The translations under genes and the position numbers were made by a program. From NCBI GenBank assembly GCA_033439685.1, contig JAUEDM010000002.1, positions 1 to 64,000 of the forward strand: DNA of 64,000 nucleotides, given 5' to 3'. The notes under the pieces were generated by a model. The model worked only from the letters and a program-made list of their open reading frames with translations, did not search any database and was not told the origin of the DNA. The DNA comes from Apodospora peruviana. Lineage: Eukaryota > Ascomycota > Sordariomycetes > Sordariales > Lasiosphaeriaceae. Shown in pieces: positions 10,646 to 21,006 of this stretch (position 1 is its first letter; every line of letters starts with the position of its first letter).

Positions 10646-13180
10646 TTATACGTTACCCCCCGCCGCCGCGAGGCCCGGACGCGAATGAAGAACCGCCATC
10701 CGCGTCACTATCCCCCGGGCACCGACACGCAGCTCGTTGATCGCCAGCGTGGCGGTATAGTCTGGCGGTTGTCCGACGGCATGAATCGGATCCGTTCCTC
10801 TGCCAGGGTGGCGCGGGGTGTACGCCGGCGGGGACTGGCGCCCTACTTCGAGGTCATCCATCTCAAACTCGTTGTCGCCGATGTTAAGCGACATCCGCGG
10901 ATGCAGCTGGGTGGAACTGTCGTCTGCTACTGCCGGTGATTCGGGAGGTGTTTGGGAGATTTGGCCCTGGCCGAAGCTGTTTCTGCCCGTCGTCTGGACT
11001 TCTTCTGCCTGCGTAACGGAGGAAGGACACCCGGCTGTCGAGCTGCGTGGTACCAAGGCAGCGGTGTCCTCTGCTGAGGTTGAATGCTCCTGCGGGTTCG
11101 GCGGTAGGGCACTATTTGGCGGCCGCTCGACGATCCCTATTAGCCCGTTGACCTCGTCCAGCTCCTTCCGCTGTTTCCAGGAAACGTCCTGCAGCCCGAT
11201 CCATCGGATGAAATCCCCGTCCTTCAGCTGGTATGTGATCCTGGCAATGGCCAGCGCGTCCAGCGTCGACGTCCATGTCGGCACCCGGTACGAGTAGACG
11301 AGCAGCACAATCATCCCCAACGCCTGCAGCGCGACGAGCACGCTGACCACTACCAACGTGGCAGTCGACATCACGAACTGTCTGTACTGCAAGCCCTCGG
11401 TGGTCCAGATATAGTCCGCACTACTCGGCTTCGTTTGAGAAACAGAAGCGGCCGTGTCCATCAGCGCCTGGTTGGCCAGGTACATGGCAACTTCGAGGTG
11501 ATTCGTGTTGGTCCAGTCGGGGTTAAACAGTGAGACTAGGAAGTTAACGGTCGACGCTGGGAAGTCTTGCCTGTACCCGTACCGCATGTCGCAGGGATCC
11601 TGATAGTAGCTAGACAGCTGCGCTTTGAACGGGAAAGGACAGGAGGCGCCCAACGCCTGCGCTAGAGGATCGTCTGTGGCGTTGTTACTGCCCACCCGCG
11701 CAGCGAGGTCGTAGAAGGAACCGTTCCCGAACAGTGCGAGCGCGGCGATGGTGAGTGGGCCCGGGGTTGCTCTCCTCACATGGTCGAGCTCCGCGTTGGG
11801 GTCGATGCTGCTGTGGTCACTATCGTACCAATATTTGCCCCTGAGTGTTGCCCACTTCCATGTCAGCGCTGGAAAGGACTGGAAACTAAGACGTGCGTTG
11901 AAACTCACCTTCTATTCACGATGTTGGTATTCTTGGCGTACTCACTATAGTTTTTGATGGTCTGGCTGAATTCACCACCGTTGTGGAAGTTGCCAAGCTC
12001 GAAATATCCCAGAGTGGTGTTTCCGACGCAACGAACAACCCAACTTTCCTGATAGACGGGATACTTGACCCGTATGTACATCTCCTCTTCGAGGTACTGT
12101 GTGTCGTTGGTATCCGCGGACCACGGGCTGGTGTAGTCGGCGCCGGCCGCCGTGGATGGAGGATTGGTAAAGACGCAAACATCTACAGTCGACGTACTTA
12201 TGAATTCCTCCCCGGTGTCTTCCTGAATGCGCGTCCTGCTTCTCGCGTATGGAAAGCCGGTGCCCGGACACGGTGTAGGAAACTCGTCCTCGCGAATATT
12301 TTCGCATCGGGCGTTGCTGTCCATACGCAATGCAACCTGGCGGAAGAGACCCGTGCTGGTGTTTCTCGGCAGGGCCGTGACGAAGTACCTTTCATCTCGA
12401 TCGTCATACCACGCTGAACTCGACAATTGACTCCTCTGCTCGATGATGACAGAGTGTAGGGTTCGCTGGACGATATTCGTTCTGTTCAAGTCGCTGATTA
12501 TCGCCAGGCCCGGAGATGGCCCTATTTGCTGCTGATCCCGTCCATTGGGCCCGGGGTTATATCTGGAAGGTTTGCCATCGTACGACAACGGATACGCTTG
12601 GAGGTGACGACTCCAGACCGTGTGACCAGAGCCGCGCGGATGACGAATTGGGCGACAGCTGGATGGTTTCCGACATTTGAGCATCAGCAAACTATCTCGA
12701 CTTCTTGCGCCGAAGGGACGCGCGCCGCCTACCAATAAGTATAAGCCCCGCGCCAAATCGCGTCAACCAAGTGGCTTCCGAGTCCGGCAGCAGACCGTGC
12801 TGCAGATACCTGCCGTCGGCAAGACTGAAGAGCTGCCGCGCGCTGACCTTCTTAGTCGCCCGCGTCCGCAGCGTGAACACCACCGCCGCCCTCGCAAGAA
12901 GCATATAGATGACCGGCAGCGCGACCACCCCGGCAAAGACAGTGAGGACTTCAAGCGCATAGGTCCAGTTCGTTGCAAAGGTGGCATCCCATAGTTGGAT
13001 CCCTAATTCGTTGACATCGTATTTGTATTTTTCTTGGGAAAGAGGGACGGTTAATCGGAAGGGACTTGACGATTGGATGTATGTGAAGAGCCAGGGGATG
13101 ACGAGAAGACAGAGGTACAGCAATACGACGAATCCGGGGAGCCGCCGGTACCTCGCCAACACGACCTCCTTGCCGGCCAT
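10646..13180 (-). CDS. Multi-pass membrane protein of unknown function
   Basis: Three exons: about 12731..13180, 11909..about 12610 and 10646..11840. The second intron (11841..11908, donor GTGAGT) is clear and keeps frame; the acceptor of the first intron is uncertain. The start ATG at 13180 is followed by a TM segment (about residues 13-35) and a second (about 74-104). A large, presumably extracellular loop comes next, rich in Cys and N-glycosylation sites (for example NWT, NTT, NGS, NAT). A third TM segment (VVVSVLVALQALGMIVLLVY) lies near the C-terminal third. The tail is cytosolic, Pro/Ser-rich and disordered. The layout is that of an uncharacterised ascomycete membrane-protein family; I do not recognise a function. 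No lesion is visible, so it is probably an active gene. It is one of few apparently intact genes between 2.6 and 21 kb. Confidence 0.75.
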
Positions 13181-13718
13181 TGTCGATATCTTTGGTTGTT
13201 ACGAGACCGTGACGCGACTCCTGGCTTCGGGTTTCGTCGTCGAGCAAGGACGTGTCGTCGCGATACCAGAGGAGGGGATCGTGGAGCAAGCCACAAAAGT
13301 CGGGGCCACCAGACGTGCCATAGGGCTGGCTTTAGTATTAGACAAGAGGAACCGGGGTCGTGGAGGATACTGCAAAAAAAGGGGCGTTGGCACCATCATG
13401 TGAATGTTGAGAGATTGGCTTGGCAATTACCTGCAGGTATTACCCCTGGACTTGAATCACATTGTGGCCAATAGCAGCATTCTGGCCAACGCCAAGTTGG
13501 GCCTCACCCACACGATGCAGCACCGTGTCGCGCTAGATCCATTTGCGGTCTGCCCGATTCCATATCCCTAATCCAGAAAGATTTCGGGGTCCATGGTCGC
13601 GGATACCGCACCCACAATAAAGGTCTTTGTTGGAGGGTTAATTATCAGTTAACAGCTCAGGCTGTAACGCAAACTGACTCTTCTTCACTGGGCTGCAATA
13701 AACGGTATCTGCTTTAGC
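13181..13718. other. Upstream region of the membrane-protein gene
   Basis: AT-richer non-coding sequence up to the inverted-repeat element; presumably the promoter of the minus-strand gene starting at 13180. No coding potential seen. Confidence 0.4.
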
Positions 13719-13743
13719 CCAGATTCTTATGAACATTTCCCAA
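13719..13743 (+). repeat. Left terminal inverted repeat
   Basis: It pairs with 14216-14240, 24 of 25 positions complementary. The last five bases overlap the start of the inner inverted repeat (13739-13762). Confidence 0.75.
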
Positions 13744-14215
13744 GTTGGGGTTTTCAAATTGGGGAGTAGTGGAGTCCCAAGTGTGCAAGTTTCCAAAAAA
13801 CCCTCAAAAATACCGAACTCCACCGCAATAATGTAGTAAGAAGATAACTAACTTCAAAAACGTTCAAGCCCTGCCAAGACGTAATATACCTTTCTCCACC
13901 GCTTTTTGACAGCCAATTAGAAAGGCTGCATCCCAAGTTTTCCCAAGTTCAAAGTTGAAAATCCGCCCTAATGTCGGAAATCTCAAATAGAAGAAAAGGA
14001 TGCAATTCGAAGTACAAATGCAGCCAAGAGCAAGAGGTCCACCAGCTACATGTTCTTTTTCCATCCAATTTGAAAACTCCAACTTGGGTGTCATGGCGTG
14101 GCGCTATGCAGTATATAATCCACAGTATTCTACGCCTTGTCAGCTTGGAATTCGACATCCTTTTGTAATGGGAAGGTTAGCTCAGTGGTGTGGGTCATTG
14201 TGTGACGCCGTCACA

Positions 14216-14240
14216 TTGGGAAAAGTTCATAAGAATCTGG
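14216..14240 (-). repeat. Right terminal inverted repeat
   Basis: Reverse complement of 13719-13743 with one mismatch. A diverged relative of this end occurs at about 20709-20732. Confidence 0.75.
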
Positions 14241-14616
14241 CCCTTAACAAGAAGATATATTTTGCTCTAAGCTGACAGGTTGTGAGTGTCGTCTCGCGGC
14301 CAGTCGATGGAACTGGTGTCAAGAGTATCCGAGGAGTTGGCGTATGTACCTTACCTAACAAACACATGTTGGTCCGGTGTCCATACCAATCATTGAGTGC
14401 CCAACGGATACCGCAACTGCGCGAACTGGCATATAAAAGATAGCTCAACATCCACCGTTCCATCTCTCCTGAGCTGTGAAAAATCTTGCAGTTTTGTTCA
14501 ACTCTGAGATTCATTAAACCTACCAAACGAACGTTAGTCTCACAGCAAGATGAACTTCACCGGAAAAAAAAAATTTAAAGACCGGTTCAAGTCAGGCCGC
14601 CACATATTAAAGAAAC
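14241..14616. other. Spacer
   Basis: Non-coding; includes an A-run at about 14562-14571. No feature recognised. Confidence 0.4.
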
Positions 14617-14928
14617 ATGAGCGTCGAGGACTATAGGTCGAGTTCTGCCAATGCACAGCCAAGCAAAGATGTGCCGCAACTAAAAGACGACGAAGACATG
14701 AGTCGGGAGCTCCACCTAAACAAAGCGATTATTCGCGTCCAGCCGTGTGGCTCTGCTGTAACAATGCTGTTCCAAAGTACAAGCCAAAGAGCTTGGGAAT
14801 AACCATCAGTCTGTGAGACAAAGAAGGCTCTCGGTCATCGCCGCCCGGCACAATCTCATTGTCCTGCAACTATGCACGTGAGGCTGCCTCCAGTTCTTTA
14901 TATTTAAAGAAAGACAGTTAACCCCCCA

Positions 14929-15596
14929 TTGTCTTGTTTTCTTATTCGGCAAAACCTTTCACGACAAGTGCCCGAGCTTTTTAGGGAGGACGAAAGTCCT
15001 TTCCCTTGTTCTACTCAAAGAACCCACAAAGTTGATCCAGCGTTGCAACGAAAGTTCGTCGTTCACAATGGACCTCGTCCTCGAAGCCAGGCACCACCCG
15101 GAACGAACAACCTCGCCACCGTCAACATTGCCCACGAGTCGAACTTGCTCCTGCGCAAAGTCAAAGAAGCGTGCTCCTTCAACCACTTCTCATCGGCAAG
15201 TCAACTTTCGACCCCTCTCAAAAAGCTAGCCGCGTTCGCTGACAATAACAAACATTTTATTGTCGAGTTCCACGATGTAGTTCTCGAACAACCTCTCCTT
15301 ATAGCAGAGTGGTGCGAGTTCGGCGATCTACGCCATAACCACCACCGCCGGCGGCACGATCCGCAGCTGTTGTGTTCGGACTTGTTGCGCGTAGCAACGC
15401 AGATTCTCGAGGCGTTGCGCTTCTTGCACGATACCTTCCAGATCGTGCACTTCGTTGTTCACCCGAGAACATCCTGATCAAACACCCGGTGCCGCACCTG
15501 TCGCTCAGATTATGTAATTTTGGCTATGCCTCTACGACGGTACCGCAACGGGGTATCAAACCGCCGCGCTTCGTCGGCCGGTATACCGCCCCCGAG
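14929..15596 (+). pseudogene. Protein-kinase-like relic
   Basis: The reading shows kinase-fold landmarks in order: a hinge-like LLIAEWCEFGDLR, a helix E-like VATQILEALRFLHDTFQIVH, a catalytic-loop remnant HFVVHP followed after a one-base slip near 15468 by ENILI, an activation-loop start LCNFGYA, and GRYTAPE. Catalytic positions are lost: the HRD Arg and Asp read Phe and Val, and DFG reads NFG. No glycine-rich loop is evident. A short reading at 14617-14802 (+) may be a remnant of its N-terminus. Together with the frameshift this makes it a pseudogene of a pseudokinase or degenerated kinase family. The sequence after TAPE does not continue as a kinase but as a NACHT P-loop (see next feature). 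Confidence 0.65.
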
Positions 15597-15750
15597 ACCC
15601 GGGTAAGGGCAAGACCATGCTACTCTGCGGCATAATCGATGAGCTGAAGAATGAGCTCATTGCTGGAACTTCCCAAATAACATGGCGATATTACGAGGCC
15701 GATGAGAATAGTATAGACACGAGTTCCCGCAGCAATGGCGACCATCTCAG
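15596..15750 (+). pseudogene. NACHT-domain P-loop fragment fused to the kinase relic
   Basis: Immediately after the kinase TAPE, another + frame reads DPGKGKTMLLCGIIDELKNE, the Walker A region of fungal NACHT NTPases (usual form GDPGKGKTMLLCGI). Identity fades after about 40 codons, and no Walker B or repeats follow. The switch lies within a few bases of 15596, so this looks like a recombination junction between two unrelated immune-type genes. Confidence 0.6.
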
Positions 15751-17535
15751 CCCTGCAAAACGGTTGATGCTGCCAACCCGGGACGCTCATTCATCACCAA
15801 ACCACCCAGAACCTTCCGCCACAGCCACCCATCTGCAGCCAATAAAGACTCTGCATCACCTAAGTGGGCACAGAACTGTGGCATCAACCCACGATCGAGG
15901 TGAAAGATGGAGCGGCAGTCTTTTAATCCTACTTCTTTTGCCAGATTATGGACTCGCGCATCAGCCATGCCACCGCCGTCCTCCCGCCCGTCTTCGACAC
16001 GGCATAAGCGGGTTAGTGGTTCAAGAATGCGGTTGTATCCGGCAAGAATTTTGCTGCCTTCTGCCTTTGTCATTTCCGCGCGGGCTCTTTCCAGTGGCTC
16101 GATGTTGCATTCAGCCATGATCACACGGAGAGTGAAGCGGGGTGCGTTGATCTCGTCCTTAATCCAGTCGACAGTCTCAGACCAGTCTCGTAGCACGTCA
16201 TCACCTTCTTAAGGCCAAGTTTGAGCGCGATAAGGATGGAAGACAATTTCAAGAAAGCGGAGATGGTACAGGCAATGTCTAGGAACAATCTCTCTCAATA
16301 AATAGCTCGCAACGAATTGCTCTGGCAAATAGGGACCCCCCTCGGGTACATCGAAGGGCGTCTGGCATTTGTGATCGTGAACAACGAAGAGATTGCCAGA
16401 GAAAAAGATGAACCGAGCATCCTCAAGCAATGTTCGGCATATGGGGAAAAGTGATTGCGATGAACTCCAGCAGTTGCACCTGGACGAGAAGGCAGAGTGC
16501 CAGACCCTGCAAAAACATCCAGTCGCAAATCCCGAGTCTTTCCCTTTGGCGTTCGGTTTCCGCCTCCAGCAATAGTCAACTTGGCACGAACGGTCACAGT
16601 AAAAGCGGCCTCCTGCTCCGTAGGCTGGATGGGGTTCCGGCTTACGATGGAGTGCAACATATGCGCTATGCCCCCTGCTCCAAGTGACTTCCTTCGGCGG
16701 TGTGATGAGGTCGGTGTAGCCAAAGATGCGAAGGTGCAGCTCCCGCGGGAGGCTGACGAGGCGATGCTGAAGTGACCCGTCCTGTTCAGTGGATGCCGGG
16801 AGGGCGGTCTGGACCGTTGCCGAGGGAGAATGGGCGGCCGGGATGCCACGGGCTCGTAGAACAGTGTCTTGTGCCAACAGCTGGATTCGCGGGTCTGGTG
16901 TCTTGCAAAATCTGACATGACAATCTCTCAACCGCGACAGATTGAGCAATGACGTCACAGCAAGCCTTGCAGTCTCAATGTCATCAACGTGGACCTCGCA
17001 TACAAGCGACAGCTCGAACGTGTTCCAGCCGAGACCGGACGCCATGTGAGACGCCGCTGATTGCCACTCCGTAAGAGGCCCATCCTCGACGTTGGAGAAC
17101 TCCAGGCTTGTCAAGGAACGTTGTGCACGTGGCTACATGTAGATTTGCCGTACCGGTGGTCTTCGCAACAGTCACCCCATCCATAGGAAAAGTGCGAAAG
17201 ATGACATGAGGCCTCGTTGAGAACAACCTTCAGATGGGCCAGCGCCGCGAGTGAAGTGCACGTCAGGTTTCGCAAAGGCTGGAGGGACCGGTTATTCGTG
17301 TAGTGGATGACGAACTGGTTGGTCGAGTATAAAATGGTTGCTACTTCGATGTAGATGGCGCGGCAAGAAAGCAGCAGCCCGTGGAAAGGGGTCAACCCAT
17401 GGAATGGGGAACAGAACCATCTGAATGAAACCCATCGTTGTCCTCATCATCAGGCCACAATGCAATGAACCTGTAGATCCGATGCCGGATGTTAGGCGGG
17501 CGACGTAAAATTGGGGGGTTCCGGGCATCAGCCAT
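15747..17535 (-). pseudogene. 2EXR/F-box-like protein, pseudogene with frameshifts and a nonsense codon
   Basis: On the minus strand, from an ATG at 17535, the readings line up as one fungal 2EXR-type protein: PNIRHRIYRFIAL, then (new frame) FHGLLLSCRAIYIEVATILY, CTSLAALAHLKVVLNE, a Cys-rich stretch, then (new frame from about 17114) ELSLVCEVHVDD, FPICRTLLEDARFIFFSG and LREIVPRHCLYHLRFLEIVF. At 16209-16211 a TAA falls inside the conserved part and the same frame continues as DWSETVDWIKDEINAPRFTL to a stop at 15747. Two frame changes (about 17390 and 17115) have no convincing splice sites. The TAA could be a CAA codon changed by one C-to-T. In the family these proteins are of unknown function, probably protein-interaction scaffolds. 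Confidence 0.65.
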
Positions 17536-17791
17536 TGGAATTGAGCACTTAATATTGCCTTGAGTGCGAGTTTGTAGGATGTAGGGCCGAGAGGTTGTCA
17601 AGATGTTTGCTTGAAGATTGGACAGGTCACGTCACGTCGACGCGCCTCGTGTTTTTTGCGGAATATTCCGCACCTAGTCAAACAAAACAAAATGACCTTT
17701 TGGGACAGCGCACAAATTCGGGCTTTTCTCATTCCGTACCCGTGCCACGCCGACTGGTTACAGCCCAGCCTCGGAGTCCTTAATCCGCCCA

Positions 17792-19470
17792 TCACCTCTT
17801 GTCCAGACTACCACCAGCGACAAAGACAGAGGCCGGGCCCAATTGCCTGCCTCGTCTACCGAGCAACTTGCGCAAGCCTTGCCCAAAAGTGCCCCCGCTT
17901 TCCCATGCCAGCCAGCCCAGGATGATTGTCAGCGTGAGCGGCAGAGACACGGCCCAAAGCAACCAAAACTTGGAATTCACAACCATGTAGCTGGGTACTG
18001 TTGCACCGTCAAACCCCACGGCCTCGGGTACCGCGGTGAAGAACTGTGTCCCAAATATGGTGCTGACCGTCGAGAGCGGGAGAAACACGACGCCCAAGAC
18101 CGATAAGATCCTCATGCTGCGGCTGTCGTAGCGGACCAGTTTGCTATCATACATGGACTGGATGTGAAATGACAGATCAATGACGTTCTTTATTCTGCTC
18201 TGTGAGCTCAAGGAACGTAGTCTGGTTGAGTGGAACAGCTCTGTTCGATATAACAGTGCTCGTCGGGTGCGTTGCCAAATTAATCCGGTGCGGCATGCTT
18301 CTGGACACAACTCACCGTGGAACTGGACAGCCAACTCCAGACACCGCAGGATGGCGTCCAGGCCTTCAAGTCTGTAGATGGCGTTCTTGGCAATCGCGTG
18401 GGCGAGAGTCAGGTCGATTTCTGGCAATCTCGGCTGTGGCCCCTGCATCATTCGAGCTTCGTTGAAGACGGTCTGGAGGGAAGTCAGCCTGAGCTAATTA
18501 TCTCCTTGTGCAAAAGTTAATTGATACAAACTTTTTCTACATCCCTGGTCCGGAATGTCATTTCCCAAGATGCCTCTTCTATCCGCTGATACCAGGCGTG
18601 GAATGCCATGTCGAGAAGAACATATGGGTCTTCCAATGCCTCGCTCCACTTCGACTTGTCCACAAGCAGTCTACTGCTGATCATCTCCAGCAACGGAGCG
18701 GGCGGCTCGAAAACTACGAGTGTCAACTTCTCCGCCCATGGAAAATGTTTTTGTCTATCGCCATCGGCAACTTTGCATGGAGTCCACGTCATAAAGAATC
18801 CAAAGTGGATCCAGCGTGAAATGGGGTCATCCAGTTGTTGGGAGGGCATCTCGCCCAGGAAATGCAGCCATATAGCTTTTTGGGTTCAAGAGTTAGTCAG
18901 AAGGCTGTCCCTGGTGATGGTGACAATCAGAAAAGTAAAAAAAACAAATGCAGGTTCAATGGTGTCTCGTACATACATTCAGAACCATCGCCATTGACAC
19001 GGGTTCCAAACGAGTGCGTGACTCCGTTCTCCCGCTCATCCCTGAACTCCCGAGGAATTCCAAAGCCATTGGCTAGTTCATCAAGGTCGGGTATAGAGTC
19101 CTCGGTATCAAAAGGCGCGACTCTAATTTTTAAATACAAAGTCTCTATTAGTTTCAGTGGGGGTGAGTTGGGGCAGATCATGACTTGGACTACTCACATG
19201 ATACCCAACCTCCAATCGGTGCGACGCCGAATCAGCTCAGCGGCGGACTTGATGGAGACCCGCGACGGTGCGTGTTCTTCTCGATACGCACAAGTCAGCG
19301 CTCGGCATGGCGGAGAAGATACGTGTAAACCAGACAGCACTTACCATCACGCCACTCGTATAGATCATATCCACCACTGTTTTGTGGGAAAGGCATTTCG
19401 GAGAGTTATCTTCCCTCTTTGTACTCAGCTCGCGAATTCTAGCAATTTTCTTGGGAGGAGTTGGCTGCAC
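17792..19470 (-). CDS. CorA-like membrane protein
   Basis: Exons resolved from the 3' end: 17792..18472, 18532..18875, 18977..19122 and one ending at 19198; a 5' exon around 19350-19470 is likely but its junction is unresolved. The C-terminus has two TM helices typical of CorA-fold proteins, RILSVLGVVFLPLSTVSTIF and FWLLWAVSLPLTLTIILGWL. A helical region (QSRIKNVIDLSFHIQSMYDS) precedes them, as in the long stalk helix. The magnesium-channel GMN signature is not present; the equivalent position reads GTQ. This is usual for the large fungal CorA-like family of unknown substrate. Upstream parts (DDPISRWIHFGFFMTW, DPYVLLDMAFHAWYQRIEEASW) match the family's N-terminal soluble domain. Whether the gene is intact depends on the 5' exon, where I could not find a phase-compatible donor and acceptor pair. 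Confidence 0.65.
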
Positions 19471-19783
19471 GTCGGGTTAGAGTTTCTGGAGTTTTGCCAG
19501 GAATTCTAGGCAGACGATCAAACGACTGCCTGGTGATGATCCTTCTGTGCAGAGCGAAGCTCGCATTTATGCGCTCTGACCCCACCCTCCGACCCTTGTA
19601 GGCAGACAATCGGATAAATATAAATCCTGTAAATAGAGAGTTGTGGCTTAGTCCAGGTCCAGATTCGTTTACAGCCGCTCAGGACCTATCTTGGCAAATT
19701 AAGCGGAGAGATAGACATAAACTTATCGCGGGTGGGTTTTATCCCGCCATGCAACAGCCTATCAGATGCGATTTTTGCTGATA

Positions 19784-20410
19784 CTAGATGTACTGTCCGA
19801 AAGTCCACCAAACCCCATACTTCAAAGCTTGATAGTCCAACTCCAATCTCACGACCCAAGGCTTGTTGTTCTCTTGTCTGTGGTTCATGACAGCTGCGTT
19901 GACCAACATTGTGCGCGGCCCATCCTCCCATGCCGATTGCTCAGCCGAATCACGAAGAACCGGTCCGAATTCCAGGCCTTGAGGCTTCCAGCGTATTTCC
20001 TGGAACCCATAGCCTTCATGGAGGTGACCAAAGCAGTGGAGTTTGGGCCTGGCACGGCGAATGGCGTCCCCAAGCATTGGGCAACCGCAATGGTTCCCTT
20101 CTAGGTTGATATCAAGCACGTAGTCCCGAGACGGGAGCAGCGGGGGACCATGCGTCATGACGATATCGACGCCCCCCTCGGGAATTGGATGCTTGGCCCC
20201 GGGGCCAAAGCGATCCTCTTCTGGGTCATAGGCAAATGCGTAGCCGTTGAACTCTGGTGTGTAGGGCGACGCGTAGATGGTAAAGGTCCGACCGTCACGC
20301 AAGGTGAACTTGTGAGTCCCTTCCTCTAAGAAGTGGAGGCCGTTTCCCTTCTCTGCGGGGAATAAGGCGAGGGCTTGTGCTGGCTCTTTGGGATTGTCTT
20401 CATCTTCGAC
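19784..20410 (-). pseudogene. Metallophosphoesterase, 5'-truncated
   Basis: The reading from about 20410 down to the stop at 19784 gives the C-terminal two thirds of a calcineurin-like phosphoesterase: TIYASPYTPEFNGYAFAY, DIVMTHGPPLL (metal-binding His), GNHCGCPMLGDAIRRARPKL and CFGHLHEGYG (GHLH metal motif). In intact relatives the protein begins with DTHN and GDLTNQG and GNHD motifs. None is found within the next 600 bp upstream, where the sequence changes to AT-rich non-coding DNA with a transposon-end-like repeat at 20709-20732. The first metal-ligand set is therefore absent and the product could not be active. It is most likely a gene cut by insertion or rearrangement. Confidence 0.7.
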
Positions 20411-21006
20411 TAGGTTGTTCTGCCACCACTTTCACAAAGTGCGGTGTTTTTAACTCCGTTTTGACTCCATCTCCCGCTGAGATGCTCAACTTGAAAACCA
20501 TCTCTTCGTAGTTTCTCAACTTCAAGAAAAAGCTGTGTTTCGTATGTTTTTGAAAGCTGAAGTTCCAAAAAGTCCCCATACACACCACAAACCACCACAA
20601 ACACCAGTCCTATTAACCTCGACTACGCAATGGAGCCTATGTAGTGACAATGACCATTGATCCACACACTGCATAATGCCCGGAATTCACTTTTTTCCCA
20701 ACCTGAACTTGAAAAAGTTTACAAGAATCTGGGTCTAATGGGGTGGATGTGTGATGGTTTGGGGAAGAACCTGCCTCAAACTTTGCCTTCTTGGCCGCCC
20801 CTTTTATAAGCAATAAGACCTAACTTAGGGAGTTTTTAAAGTTAAAGTTTGCTCCGATGATGAAGGCGCCCGCCTCCAACAGACAGAGCGTAAAGCAAGA
20901 AGTGGGCCAATGTACACATCTCATCTAGCCAGCCGCGTAGCATGCTACCTACCTCCTCCATCTCAAAACATCCATTTTCACACCTTCATTTACCGACCAT
21001 ATCCCA
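20411..21006. other. Spacer with a transposon-end-like repeat
   Basis: Non-coding. Positions 20709-20732 resemble the right end of the 13.7-kb inverted-repeat element (AAGAATCTGG identical, neighbouring bases diverged). No partner repeat was seen. Confidence 0.4.

Larger units (their letters stand above)
13719..14240. mobile_element. MITE-like palindromic element with 25-bp terminal inverted repeats
   Basis: Positions 13719-13743 and 14216-14240 are reverse complements with a single mismatch in 25 (outer part CCAGATTCTTATGAAC). A second inverted pair lies inside: 13739-13762 against 14065-14088, 24 bp with one mismatch. On the left the two repeats overlap; on the right they are separated by about 127 bp. 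That interval contains a perfect 7-bp-arm palindrome (14201-14215) abutting the terminal repeat. Several further CCCAAGTT blocks lie inside (about 13774, 13930, 13941). No transposase reading frame is present, so it would be a non-autonomous element of about 522 bp. No convincing target-site duplication was found; the flanks TTAGC and CCCTTA are only weakly similar. Confidence 0.65.

Noticed and set aside
10818..11297. Plus-strand ORFs within 10.4-12.9 kb
   Set aside because: They lie opposite a well-supported minus-strand membrane-protein gene with consistent exon frames; shadows.
14165..14240. Genuine tRNA gene
   Set aside because: Only an A-box-like match; no acceptor stem, anticodon arm or proper B box could be folded by eye.
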